Source of the DNA: Agrobacterium vitis
Lineage (GTDB): Bacteria > Pseudomonadota > Alphaproteobacteria > Rhizobiales > Rhizobiaceae
Assembly (NCBI RefSeq): GCF_037039395.1
Contig: NZ_CP146242.1
Coordinates: 3,825,017-3,889,016 of the forward strand
Reading direction: 5' to 3'
DNA length: 64,000 nt
The translations under genes were made by a program, and so were the position numbers. How positions within the stretch are numbered: the first letter of the stretch is position 1; the number at the start of each line of letters is the position of its first letter. The notes beneath the pieces are model-generated. The model was not told where the DNA came from and ran no database searches. It worked only from the letters and a program-made list of their open reading frames with translations. Of this stretch, positions 1 to 8,172 are shown one piece after another.

Positions 1-780
1 CACACCGGAGAAGGCCGAATAGCTCTTGACGCCGAGGAAGGAGACCGGAATCGCCAGGTTATTGACGATATGCAGCATGGCGATGGTGACGATGAAGGCC
101 AGGTAGAACCAGTTGGCCACATAGATATGCGGCTCCTTGCGGGTCAGGATCGTGCCGAGGAAGGCAATGAGATACCCCACCCAGACAACCGTCAGCCAAA
201 GATCGACATACCATTCAGGTTCCGCATATTCACGGCCCTGGGTGATCCCAAGCAGATAGCCGGTGGCAGCCATGACGATGAAGAAGTTATAGCCCCAGAA
301 CACGAACCAGCCGAGCGTGCCGCCGAACAACCGGCTGCGACACGTGCGCTGCACCACATAAAACGACGTAATGATCAGGGCATTGCCGCCAAAGGCAAAA
401 ATCACGGCCGAGGTGTGCAATGGCCGCAGCCGCCCGAAATTCAGCCAGGGGCCGAAATTCAGATCAGGGAAGGCCAGTTGCAGGGCGATGACCAGCCCGA
501 CAAGAAAGCCGATCACACCCCAGAACACCGTGGCGATGACGCCATAGCGGATGACCTCGTCGAAATATTCCGACTTGGGTTGCGCCGCAGCCCGGCTGGA
601 GACCCCAGCCGCCGCCGGTGCAAACCGGATATGGCGCAGCATGACGACCGTGCCGCCCAGCAATACGAAAAAGGCCACCCACATATGGGCGGCAAACAGG
701 CTGTCATAGGCGAAACCCGCCCCGAGCAGCGCGGCAAAGGCCAGAATGGCCAAAACCATGGTTTCGAAAGTATAATTCAT
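1..780 (-). CDS. ccoN: cbb3-type cytochrome c oxidase subunit I, 5' part (cut by window edge)
   Basis: This is the catalytic heme-copper subunit (CcoN/FixN) of the high-affinity cbb3 oxidase in the inner membrane, used for respiration at low oxygen. Reading leftwards from ATG at 778-780, 260 codons stay open to the window edge. The product shows successive hydrophobic helices starting near residue 7, an early HMWVAFF segment, and [17 protein letters not shown] near residues 120-136, whose His matches the low-spin heme ligand of the family. [18 protein letters not shown] follows, as in FixN. A GGGGGATG ribosome site precedes the ATG. The remaining half of the protein and the expected ccoO, ccoQ and ccoP lie outside the window. 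A perfect FNR/FixK box at 1064-1077 is the likely oxygen-control site. Identity is assigned by recognition of the family. Confidence 0.93.
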   Translation of the reverse strand, partial: MNYTFETMVLAILAFAALLGAGFAYDSLFAAHMWVAFFVLLGGTVVMLRHIRFAPAAAGVSSRAAAQPKSEYFDEVIRYGVIATVFWGVIGFLVGLVIALQLAFPDLNFGPWLNFGRLRPLHTSAVIFAFGGNALIITSFYVVQRTCRSRLFGGTLGWFVFWGYNFFIVMAATGYLLGITQGREYAEPEWYVDLWLTVVWVGYLIAFLGTILTRKEPHIYVANWFYLAFIVTIAMLHIVNNLAIPVSFLGVKSYSAFSGV

Positions 781-1063
781 TGTTGGCATCCCCCAACGGC
801 TTTGTGTCGGCACGGCCCCTCCTTAAGGGAAGGGTTCCGCCCTGATTTGTGGTTTGCGCAGTCGCTCCATGAAAAAAGCCATTCCGTTTCCGGGACGTTT
901 TTCTGACAGCGCCAGAGTATTTCCAGCAAAAGTACGTAAAAACAGCGAGATAGAGCGTCTTTCATTTCGAGGAGTTCAGTATTGCTCACCACGCCATGCC
1001 GCCTGCCGGATGGATAGACTTCTGCGTCGAGTCTCTGTTTGACATTCCGCAGCCTCTGCAACC

Positions 1064-1077
1064 TTGATTCAAATCAA
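1064..1077. promoter_or_regulatory. FNR/FixK box (anaerobox) upstream of ccoN
   Basis: The sequence TTGAT-TCAA-ATCAA is a perfect match to the FNR/FixK/FnrN consensus TTGAT-N4-ATCAA. It lies in the 726-base gap between divergent ccoN and the hemerythrin-like gene, 284 bases before ccoN and 430 before the other gene. A class II start about 41 bases away would leave a long leader on either side. ccoN operons are classical FNR/FixK targets, so that direction is favoured. I see no convincing gene in the rest of 781-1506. Confidence 0.75.
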
Positions 1078-1506
1078 GGCAGCCCATGCAAAGGCCGCGA
1101 TATATGAAGGACGGCAATGGCATTGTGTCGCAGGCATCGGATATCCGATGCGGAGACATTGCGAACCGGCAGTTGCGGCGAAACACCGGAGGGCCTGAAA
1201 GGGTCTTTGGCGTTTCCCAAGTGACCCTTTCAATGCGCGTTGCGCATCCTGATCGGGAAACGGTCTTCAAGGCGGGATTTTTCGCGCCCTTGCACGATGC
1301 CGCATTGCCAAGTTCAGAGCCCGGCGCTGCGACCGACACCCATGGCTCTTTGAAAATGGCCCTGGCATTTCATTTCCGGACATCTCAAGCCTTTGATGCA
1401 TTTGAGATATTCGACATTCGTGCAGGCCGGAGATGTGGCTCACACCTTCGCGCTTGTCAGTAACGCCCTACGCATGTGCCGGGCCGGCAAAAGAAGGAGA
1501 TGCGGA

Positions 1507-2013
1507 ATGCAGAGCAGTTTGGACAAGACGGGTTTTCCGAAGACCAGAGACGCTCGGCCCCTTGCTTTGCCGCCATGTGAGACCAGTCTGGAATGGCTGC
1601 AACATGCCCATGGGGAGCAAATGGCGCTATGCGCCGAGCTGGAAGAGATCGCCGATTCGCTGCCGAACAATATCAACCGGCAGAAATGCATCTACGCGGC
1701 CAAGGCGCTGACCCCGCTGATCAAGGGCGTCCACCACTATGAGGAAAGCATCCTGTTTCCCTGGCTCGAAACATCGACACGCAGCAGCATCGGCATCCAC
1801 GAAACGCTGAACCGATTGCGCTTCGAACATTGCGAAGACGAGTGTTTTGCCGAGGAACTGACGGATGCCTTGCTCAAACTCGGCGGCGGTCGTGAAGTCA
1901 ATATGGAGGCCGTGGGCTATATGCTGCGTGGCTTCTTTGAAGGGCTGCGACGCCATATCGCCTTCGAGAGAGAACATATCCTCTGCCAGATCGGTGAAGC
2001 CCAGCTATCCTGA
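1507..2013 (+). CDS. hemerythrin HHE-domain protein
   Basis: The 168-residue product has the four-helix hemerythrin pattern: an early HAHGEQM helix, HHYEESILFPWL with the HH-x2-E motif, RFEHCEDECFAEEL, and a final helix with HIAFEREHIL. Such domains bind a non-heme di-iron centre that senses or carries O2 or NO, or stores iron. The ATG at 1507 was chosen because AAGGAGATGCGGA precedes it; an in-frame start at 1393 would add 38 poorly supported residues. It is divergent from ccoN with an FNR box between them, so a low-oxygen role is plausible but inferred. It is followed by a long inverted repeat and a terminator. Confidence 0.8.
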   Translation: MQSSLDKTGFPKTRDARPLALPPCETSLEWLQHAHGEQMALCAELEEIADSLPNNINRQKCIYAAKALTPLIKGVHHYEESILFPWLETSTRSSIGIHETLNRLRFEHCEDECFAEELTDALLKLGGGREVNMEAVGYMLRGFFEGLRRHIAFEREHILCQIGEAQLS

Positions 2014-2074
2014 CGGCTAAGCTTTCGCCGTTGATCACAACGCTGACGGCGCGGCACTCTTTGGTCAATAAAAA

Positions 2075-2145
2075 CCCGTCACTCCATGAACTGCCCCCGG
2101 AAAGGTTGATGTCCAACTTCCGGGGGCAGTTCATGGAGTGACGGG
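2075..2145. repeat. long perfect inverted repeat (28-bp arms)
   Basis: Arms 2075-2102 and 2118-2145 are exact reverse complements over 28 bases, around a 15-base spacer with a further GTTG/CAAC match. The arms begin CCCGTCACTCC and contain CTGCCCCCGGAA. The element lies between the convergent hemerythrin and DAHP synthase genes. There is no T-run, so it is not a classical terminator; it could be a dispersed palindromic repeat or an RNA hairpin. The rest of 2014-2396 holds a separate terminator and no gene. Confidence 0.85.
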
Positions 2146-2319
2146 ATCAGACTGCTGACAAAGCCCGCATTTATCCTCAACGTCGTGCTCGGCCTTGTGC
2201 CGAGCATCTAAGCACAGCAATTTAATCCAATAACGTCAATGGCTTATTGATCGGCAGCAGGCACTCGGGGCAAGCCCGAGGGTGACGAAATGCAGAGATC
2301 GGGGTTTATCAATAAACCG

Positions 2320-2350
2320 AAGCCGTCACCCTTGCGGTGACGGCTTTTTG
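2320..2350 (+). terminator. rho-independent terminator between convergent genes
   Basis: Stem AAGCCGTCACC (2320-2330) pairs with GGTGACGGCTT (2336-2346) around a CTTGC loop and is followed by a T-run on the plus strand. A small flanking hairpin, GGTTTAT/ATAAACC, sits at 2303-2318. It can stop plus-strand transcripts and may also serve the DAHP synthase gene from the other side, where the T-run is weaker. Confidence 0.75.
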
Positions 2351-2396
2351 GTTTGAGCCTAAACGATCAGGCCTTGATTGATCTCAAGTCTCGATT

Positions 2397-3773
2397 TCAG
2401 GCGCCGACGGATCTCAGGCGCTTCTCATCGCGCCCGCCCTTCATCCGCTCGGCCAGAAGGAAGGCCAATTCCAGCGCCTGGTCCGCATTGAGACGCGGGT
2501 CGCAATGCGTATGATAGCGATCCTGCAAATCCTCAGCGGAAACAGCCCGTGCGCCGCCGGTGCATTCGGTGACGTCGTTGCCGGTCATCTCGATATGGAT
2601 ACCGCCCGGATGCGAGCCTTCGGCGCGGTGGATCTGGAAGAAGCTTTCCACTTCCGACAGGACACGGTCGAAAGGCCGGGTCTTGTAGTGGTTGAGCGTG
2701 ATGGTGTTGCCATGCATCGGATCGCAGGACCATACGACCTTGCGCCCTTCCCGCTCGACTGCGCGGATCAGGCGCGGCAGATGGTCGGCAACCTTGTCGT
2801 GGCCAAAACGGCAGATCAGCGTCAAACGACCTGCTTCATTCTGCGGATTGAGAATGTCGATCAGGTTGAGAAGATCGTCCGCCTGAAGCGACGGTCCGCA
2901 TTTGAGACCCAGCGGATTCTTGATGCCGCGGCAATATTCGATATGGGCATGATCGGCCTGACGGGTACGGTCGCCAATCCAGATCATGTGGCCTGATGTG
3001 GCGTAATGATCGCCAGATGTCGAATCGACGCGGGTCAGCGCCTCTTCATAGCCGAGAAGCAGCGCTTCATGGCTGGTGAAGAAATCGGTTTCGCGCAGGC
3101 TGGCATTGGTTTCCGCCGTGATGCCGACTGCCTTCATGAAATCCATGGTCTCGGAAATCCGGTCGGCCAGCTTGCGGTAACGCTCGGCCTGCGGGCTGTC
3201 CTTGACGAAGCCCAGCATCCATTGATGAACGTTTTCGAGATTGGCATAGCCACCCATGGCGAAAGCGCGCAGCAGGTTCAGCGTCGCGGCTGACTGGCGA
3301 TAGGCCATCAACTGACGATGCGGATCGGGAACACGAGACGCTTCGGTGAAATCGATGCCATTGATGATATCGCCGCGGTAGCTCGGCAACTCGACATCGC
3401 CCTGACGCTCGAAATCCGACGAGCGCGGCTTGGCGAACTGGCCAGCGATGCGGCCGACCTTGACGACCGGAAGCTGGGCGCCAAAGGTCAGTACGACGGC
3501 CATCTGCAGGAAGGCGCGGAAGAAGTCGCGGATCGTGTCGGCGCCGTGTTCGGCAAAGCTTTCGGCACAATCGCCGCCCTGAAGCAGGAAGCCGTTGCCA
3601 TCAGCCACATTGGCAAGCGCCTTTTTCAACCGGCGCGCTTCACCAGCAAAGACCAGCGGCGGATAAGTGGCCAGCTTTTTCTCTGCTGCGGCCAATGCGG
3701 CCTGATCCGGATAGGCCGGAGCCTGCTTGATCGGCTTCTGCCTCCAACTTGTCGGGGTCCAATTCTGCGCCAT
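2397..3773 (-). CDS. aroG: 3-deoxy-7-phosphoheptulonate synthase, class II
   Basis: It condenses phosphoenolpyruvate and erythrose 4-phosphate to DAHP, the first step of the shikimate pathway, in the cytoplasm. The 458-residue protein is of the class II (plant/mycobacterial) type: N-terminal NWTPTSWR, then [46 protein letters not shown] and [10 protein letters not shown] are all family hallmarks. The ATG at 3773 is preferred because AGGTGAAG precedes it; a GTG three codons earlier is also open. It is a single gene read towards the terminator near 2320-2350. The symbol varies between annotations of class II enzymes (aroF, aroG, aroH); the function is secure. Confidence 0.95.
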   Translation of the reverse strand: MAQNWTPTSWRQKPIKQAPAYPDQAALAAAEKKLATYPPLVFAGEARRLKKALANVADGNGFLLQGGDCAESFAEHGADTIRDFFRAFLQMAVVLTFGAQLPVVKVGRIAGQFAKPRSSDFERQGDVELPSYRGDIINGIDFTEASRVPDPHRQLMAYRQSAATLNLLRAFAMGGYANLENVHQWMLGFVKDSPQAERYRKLADRISETMDFMKAVGITAETNASLRETDFFTSHEALLLGYEEALTRVDSTSGDHYATSGHMIWIGDRTRQADHAHIEYCRGIKNPLGLKCGPSLQADDLLNLIDILNPQNEAGRLTLICRFGHDKVADHLPRLIRAVEREGRKVVWSCDPMHGNTITLNHYKTRPFDRVLSEVESFFQIHRAEGSHPGGIHIEMTGNDVTECTGGARAVSAEDLQDRYHTHCDPRLNADQALELAFLLAERMKGGRDEKRLRSVGA

Positions 3774-3888
3774 CGTCTTCACCTAAACAAAACGCGGCCA
3801 TGCCTGCGGGCCGCTCGGATTGGCGGCTTATAAACGCTTAATGGAAGCTTGAAAAGCAATACCTTGCTGTCAAATTGGCCTTCCATAG

Positions 3889-3972
3889 GTGAAAACCACT
3901 CTGGAAGGATTTTGGACAACAGGGAAGCAGTAACTGCCTCCCTGTATATTGAAGGGGAGCGGTGGTTTTCAC
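3889..3972. repeat. nested inverted repeats in intergenic region
   Basis: Outer arms GTGAAAACCAC (3889-3899) and GTGGTTTTCAC (3962-3972) are perfect complements. Inside them ACAGGGA (3919-3925) pairs with TCCCTGT (3939-3945), extended by GCAG/CTGC. Together they can form a two-tier cruciform or RNA hairpin. No reading frame is convincing in 3774-4111, the gap between the class II DAHP synthase gene and gor, so this is a structured non-coding or repeat element of unknown role. Confidence 0.7.
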
Positions 3973-4016
3973 AGTCTGTTCAAGAATTGCTGTTGGCGTG
4001 GCGAAAATGGTGGTTT

Positions 4017-4070
4017 CGAGAACCGGAGCGGAGCGTACTTAGCGTACGTGAGCACCGGAAGCGCAGAAAT
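4017..4070. repeat. probable dispersed intergenic repeat
   Basis: The segment runs from CGAGAACCGGAGCGGAGCG through GTGAGCACCGGAAGCGCAG and holds CGTAC (4034-4038) and GTACG (4044-4048) as a small dyad, with ACCGGA-type half-sites on both sides. From memory it resembles short repeats seen between genes in rhizobia and some pseudomonads; no second copy was seen in this window. It lies just downstream of gor. Confidence 0.4.
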
Positions 4071-4111
4071 TGCCTTTTGCAGCCCGCCAGCGGCTATTCT
4101 TGGATAGGCTG

Positions 4112-5500
4112 TCAGACCCGCTCGCCGTTCCTGATCCGATAGCTCGGGTTATACATGGTGACCAGTTCCTCCGACGCGGTCGGATGCACGGCCATGGTGC
4201 GATCAAAATCGTCCTTGGTGCAGCCGGCCTTGAGGGTAATTCCGAGCAATTGCGCCATTTCGCCGGCGTCATGGCCAAGAATATGCGCGCCAACCACTTT
4301 TCGGTCAGCCGCATTGACGATCAGTTTCATGATCACTTTCTCGGTGCGGCCCGATAGCGTCGCCTTCATCGGGCGGAACTCAGCCTTGTAGACCTCGATC
4401 TCCGCGAACTTGCGGGCCGCCTCCTCCTCGGTCATGCCGACCGTGCCGATTTCCGGCTGCGAAAAGACCGCCGTGGCGATCAGGTCGTGATCCGGCGAGG
4501 TCGGATTGTTCTTGTATTCCGTCTCGATGAAACACATGGCCTCATGGATTGCCACCGGCGTCAGTTGCACCCGGTCCGTCACGTCACCCAGTGCAAAAAT
4601 ACCCGGCACGTTGGTGCGTGAATATTGATCGACGATGATGGCGCCGCGCTCATTGACAGCGACGCCCGCCGTCTCGAGACCAAGGCCCTTGGTATAGGGA
4701 TCGCGGCCCAAAGCCAGCATGACCGTTTCAGTGGAAATCACCCCATTGTTTCGGGTACGGACGGAAAGACCGCCTGCGGCCATCTTCTCGACTTCCTCCA
4801 TCACATCCGTGCAGAGAATACGAATACCCTTGGCTTCCATGGCCTGGTGTAGGCCACGGCGGATATCCTGGTCGAAGCGCGACAGGATTTCCTTGCCACG
4901 ATAGATCAGCGTCGTATCGACACCGAGACCATGGAAGATATTGGCGAATTCCACAGCGATATAACCGCCACCGGCAATCACGATGGAGCGAGGCAGCGCC
5001 TCCAGATGGAAGGCTTCATTGGAGGTGATGCACAGTTCATGCCCCGGCAAGGAGGCATGTGCATTGGCAGAGCCGCCGACCGCAATGATGATCCGCTCGG
5101 CGGTCACTTCGCGTCCGCTCGCCAGCAGACGGACGCGGTTGGGGCCGGTCAGTTCCGCCCGGCTCTCAATCAGTTCCGCACCGGCGCTGTTGAGGCCCTT
5201 TCTGTACAGGCCTTCCAGACGTTCGATTTCCTGGTCCTTGGCGGCGATCAGCTTTTTCCAGTCGAATCGGCTTTCGCCCACCGTCCAGCCAAATCCCGCC
5301 GCATCTTCGAAATGCTCGTGAAACTGCGATGCATAAACGAACAGCTTTTTCGGCACGCAGCCCCTGATGACGCAGGTGCCACCAAACCGGTATTCCTCGG
5401 CAATCGCCACCCGCTTGCCCATGGATGCCGCAAGCCGGGCGCTACGCACACCGCCGGAGCCGCCGCCGATGACGAACAGATCATAATCGAATGATGACAT
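4112..5500 (-). CDS. gor: glutathione-disulfide reductase
   Basis: This cytoplasmic flavoenzyme reduces oxidised glutathione with NADPH. The 462-residue product has the FAD motif GGGSGGVRSAR near residue 12, the redox-active disulfide in GGTCVIRGCVPKK, an NADPH-binding GGGYIAVEFA segment, ALGDVTDRVQLTP as the second FAD contact, and C-terminal AVHPTASEELVTM carrying the His-Glu pair of the active site. ATG 5500 was chosen because GCGGGAG precedes it; an in-frame TTG lies five codons earlier. It is monocistronic as far as visible, with a DUF2059 gene upstream on the same strand beyond a hairpin. Length and motifs are normal for the family. Confidence 0.95.
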   Translation of the reverse strand: MSSFDYDLFVIGGGSGGVRSARLAASMGKRVAIAEEYRFGGTCVIRGCVPKKLFVYASQFHEHFEDAAGFGWTVGESRFDWKKLIAAKDQEIERLEGLYRKGLNSAGAELIESRAELTGPNRVRLLASGREVTAERIIIAVGGSANAHASLPGHELCITSNEAFHLEALPRSIVIAGGGYIAVEFANIFHGLGVDTTLIYRGKEILSRFDQDIRRGLHQAMEAKGIRILCTDVMEEVEKMAAGGLSVRTRNNGVISTETVMLALGRDPYTKGLGLETAGVAVNERGAIIVDQYSRTNVPGIFALGDVTDRVQLTPVAIHEAMCFIETEYKNNPTSPDHDLIATAVFSQPEIGTVGMTEEEAARKFAEIEVYKAEFRPMKATLSGRTEKVIMKLIVNAADRKVVGAHILGHDAGEMAQLLGITLKAGCTKDDFDRTMAVHPTASEELVTMYNPSYRIRNGERV

Positions 5501-5692
5501 GGAAAACTCCCGCAAGACGGACGGCCAAAGCGTCCCTCGAAAATTTCAGTGGATCGACCGGACTGCAAAAGAAGGATGACCGCTGACAAAAACCGCTACG
5601 ATATCCATCCCCTATGGCATCCCTATATGGGGATAGATGAGACCGACGACAAACAGCCTGTCGACCGGATCATTTCTGACCGGCCTGACGAT

Positions 5693-5720
5693 AAAGCCCG
5701 GAACCAGGTCCGGGCTTTTC
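5693..5720 (-). terminator. terminator hairpin downstream of the DUF2059 gene
   Basis: AAGCCCGGA (5694-5702) pairs with TCCGGGCTT (5709-5717) around ACCAGG. It lies 20 bases beyond the stop of the DUF2059 gene. The T-run is stronger on the plus strand (TTTTCTTT) than on the minus strand (TTTAT), so it may work in both directions. Confidence 0.65.
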
Positions 5721-5739
5721 TTTGATCGGTGTTCTCAGA

Positions 5740-6333
5740 TCAAGGCTTGGGGGCAGGTGCTGGAGCAGCAGGCGCCGGAGCCGGATCGGAAGCAGGCATC
5801 TGCGCCTTCAGCTGTGCACCGGCCACCTTGACCAGCGCATCATTGGTGTTCTTTTCCAGGTCACGCGCCACACCGGCGGCCCAGATATCGGCGGACTTGC
5901 CGAGCTCACGATTGGCGACCGGCTGGTCCTTGATCAGCTTCTTGCCAGCCGGGCTGGAGAAGAAAGCCGCAATCTGCTTCAGCTCTTCCTGGGTGAACGC
6001 CTTGGCATAAACCGTTGCCGCTTCCTTTTCGAGATCACCACGGCGTGCAGCCAGCGCGATAGCCTGCTGGTCGACCGTCTTGTCGATCTGGTCTTCAAGG
6101 TTAGGATAAGCCTGGATGAGCTGTGCCTTCAACCGAGCGGCAACATTCGGCAGGATATTGTCGAATACATTGGTGACGCCCAGCGCAGTGATAGCCTGAC
6201 GGGCGGTATCGATCTGCGCATCCGTCACATCCTGCGCGCGAGCGGCCGGACCAGCCAGAAGCGAAGCTGCGATAACCACACCGGCAACCATGTGACCGAG
6301 ATTAAGGCGACCGAGACCCTGATATTTGCTCAT
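5740..6333 (-). CDS. DUF2059 exported protein
   Basis: The product of about 197 residues starts with a basic stretch and a hydrophobic segment ending GPAARAQD, a typical signal peptide, so it is probably periplasmic. The mature part matches DUF2059: AKAFTQEELKQIAAFFSSPAGKKL is the family core, in which repeated helices end in a phenylalanine-rich turn. The C-terminus is a low-complexity Pro-Ala tail. ATG 6333 has ACAGGAG about nine bases upstream; ATG 6342 is the alternative. The biochemical role of DUF2059 is not established. It stands alone between gor and rpiA on the same strand. Confidence 0.82.
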   Translation of the reverse strand: MSKYQGLGRLNLGHMVAGVVIAASLLAGPAARAQDVTDAQIDTARQAITALGVTNVFDNILPNVAARLKAQLIQAYPNLEDQIDKTVDQQAIALAARRGDLEKEAATVYAKAFTQEELKQIAAFFSSPAGKKLIKDQPVANRELGKSADIWAAGVARDLEKNTNDALVKVAGAQLKAQMPASDPAPAPAAPAPAPKP

Positions 6334-6474
6334 AAAACTCATGCTCCTGTTTGTGTCCCCAGCGCTCGCCTCCAACGGCAGCGCGCTGAATTGTCATATT
6401 GGTATTATCGATGCGCATGGCCTCAGCATAAACGTGCTCCAGACCATGGCCATCAGGCTATCAAGCCGCGTCAA

Positions 6475-7173
6475 TCACGCCACAGGCTCGATCACCCGCG
6501 CACCATCAGAGCCAGCCACCACGGCCAGCGATGCCATGCCGATGAACAGACCGTGCTCCACCACCCCGGGTATAGCATGCAATGCCTGAGAAAGGGCCAC
6601 TGCATCAGGAATGCGGCCAAAAGAAGCATCGAGAATATAATGCCCGCCATCCGTCATAAACAGATCGTCGCCAGACATGCGCAGGCCAATCGTCCCCGAC
6701 AGGCCCAGTTTGGCGGCGGCCTTTTCGATGGAGATCCGGGTTGCAATGCCACCAAATCCATTGATCTCGATGGGCAGCGGATAAGCGCCCAGCGTCTCCA
6801 CCAGCTTTGTTTCGTCGGCAATGACGATCACCCGCGACGACGCAGCAGCGACGATCTTTTCGCGCAGCAGCGCTCCACCGCCGCCCTTGATCAGGGTCAG
6901 GTGACGATCAAGCTCATCGGCGCCATCGATGGTCAGGTCCAGTTCCGGCAATTCATCGAGCGACATCAGCGGCACGCCCAGTTCCAGGCAAAGCCTTGCG
7001 GTGCGCTCCGACGTTGGCACGCCTTGAACCTTGAAACCGTCGGCGACCTTTTCAGCCAGCAACCGCACGAACTCCTCGGCGGTCGAACCGGTACCGATGC
7101 CGAGCCGCATCCCATTTTCGACATAAGACAAAGCCAGTTCTGCGGCTTTGATCTTCATTTGACGAACGTCCAT
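6475..7173 (-). CDS. rpiA: ribose-5-phosphate isomerase A
   Basis: It interconverts ribose 5-phosphate and ribulose 5-phosphate in the pentose phosphate pathway. The 232-residue protein carries [12 protein letters not shown] (phosphate loop), TIDGADELD and [13 protein letters not shown], the catalytic signatures of RpiA; the Asp and Lys of these motifs are present. ATG 7173 is used because AGAGGAG lies about a dozen bases upstream, although a longer frame is open to 7260. Its length matches the family. It is followed by the DUF2059 gene on the same strand but with a 141-base gap, so probably not an operon; gph lies divergently. Confidence 0.95.
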   Translation of the reverse strand: MDVRQMKIKAAELALSYVENGMRLGIGTGSTAEEFVRLLAEKVADGFKVQGVPTSERTARLCLELGVPLMSLDELPELDLTIDGADELDRHLTLIKGGGGALLREKIVAAASSRVIVIADETKLVETLGAYPLPIEINGFGGIATRISIEKAAAKLGLSGTIGLRMSGDDLFMTDGGHYILDASFGRIPDAVALSQALHAIPGVVEHGLFIGMASLAVVAGSDGARVIEPVA

Positions 7174-7408
7174 GCTGCCCGCAACTCCTCTTGCAACACT
7201 CGGCCAAGGCCTTTCGAAACTGCCGGTCAATGCAGCAAACCTTGCTGGTTTGCCAAGCATTCCGCAGAAAGTTCTCGCTGTTTACACGGGTCGCAAGCCA
7301 AACGAAAGCCCCTTTCGACGCCTTCCAAACTTGCATTTCGCCCTGAAAAACCTTAGCCCTGCCCGCCGAAACCCAAGGTTTTAAGTGCAATCCATGGAAA
7401 GTTAGCCC

Positions 7409-8107
7409 GTGTCCCCAGCAATTAACGCCGCCCCCGCCACAGTCGTCTTCGACCTGGATGGAACCCTTGTCGATACGGCAGAGGACCTCGTGGCCAGCCT
7501 CAACCATACCATTGCCGCTGCCGATCTCGCGCCGCTGGAGGCCGATGACCTCAACCATCTGGTCGGACACGGTGCGCGGGTGATGATCGAGCGGGCCTTC
7601 AGCCTGCGCGGCAGGCCGATTTCCGAGGTTGAATTCCAGCCCCTGCTTGAACGGTTCATCGACCATTACAAGGACCATATGCCCGGCAAAAGCCAGCCCT
7701 ATCCCGGCCTGCTGGACGCCCTGGAACGGCTCGACACGGCGGGCCACCGGCTGGCGGTCTGCACCAACAAGATGGAGGGCCTCGCCCGGCCACTGCTCGA
7801 AGGTTTAAACCTGACGGCGCGGTTCACGGCCATTACCGGCGGCGATACATTCGATGTGCGCAAGCCCGATGCCGGCCATCTGCTCGGCACCATCGCCAAG
7901 GCTGGCGGCGACCCGCGCCGGGCTATCATGGTCGGCGATAGCCGCAACGATATTCTGGTGGCGCGCAATGCCGGTATCCCCTCCATTGCCGTGCCTTTCG
8001 GCTATTCGGACGTACCGGTCGCCGACCTCGGACCCGATGTGATCATCACGCATTTCAATGAATTGACCTTGGAACTGGTCGACAGGCTTCTCAACAAGGC
8101 CAACTGA
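7409..8107 (+). CDS. gph: phosphoglycolate phosphatase (HAD family)
   Basis: It hydrolyses 2-phosphoglycolate, clearing a by-product of DNA 3'-end repair and of oxygenase reactions. The 232-residue protein has the HAD motifs in order: FDLDGTLVDT with the nucleophilic Asp near residue 14, VCTNK for motif II, the motif III lysine in DVRKPDAG, and MVGDSRNDILVARNAG for motif IV. A cap of helices lies between motifs I and II. The start is GTG at 7409, with TGGAAAG upstream. It is divergent from rpiA and ends before a shared terminator. Substrate is assigned by family resemblance and could be another small phosphate ester. Confidence 0.88.
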   Translation: MSPAINAAPATVVFDLDGTLVDTAEDLVASLNHTIAAADLAPLEADDLNHLVGHGARVMIERAFSLRGRPISEVEFQPLLERFIDHYKDHMPGKSQPYPGLLDALERLDTAGHRLAVCTNKMEGLARPLLEGLNLTARFTAITGGDTFDVRKPDAGHLLGTIAKAGGDPRRAIMVGDSRNDILVARNAGIPSIAVPFGYSDVPVADLGPDVIITHFNELTLELVDRLLNKAN

Positions 8108-8121
8108 AATCCCAAAACATA

Positions 8122-8147
8122 AAAGGCCCGGATCGACCGGGCCTTTT
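8122..8147. terminator. bidirectional terminator between gph and the L,D-transpeptidase gene
   Basis: AAAGGCCCGG (8122-8131) and CCGGGCCTTT (8137-8146) form a perfect ten-base stem around ATCGA, with A-run and T-run on either side. It sits between two convergent genes, so it can end both transcripts. Confidence 0.85.
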
Positions 8148-8172
8148 GCTTATATGCCTTGCTTAGATTTTG

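Noticed and set aside
777..1061. 94-residue frame just before ccoN on the same strand
   Set aside because: No ribosome site or family features, and it overlaps the ccoN start in another frame; treated as leader sequence.
1086..1463. 125-residue frame between ccoN and the hemerythrin gene
   Set aside because: Composition and lack of conserved pattern suggest chance; no ribosome site.
2374..2387. TTGAT-TGAT-CTCAA, an FNR-like box
   Set aside because: It lies just beyond the 3' end of the class II DAHP synthase gene and not before a gene, and has a mismatch in the second half-site.
5722..7356. 544-residue open frame on the plus strand
   Set aside because: Runs antisense through both the DUF2059 gene and rpiA; no recognisable domain.
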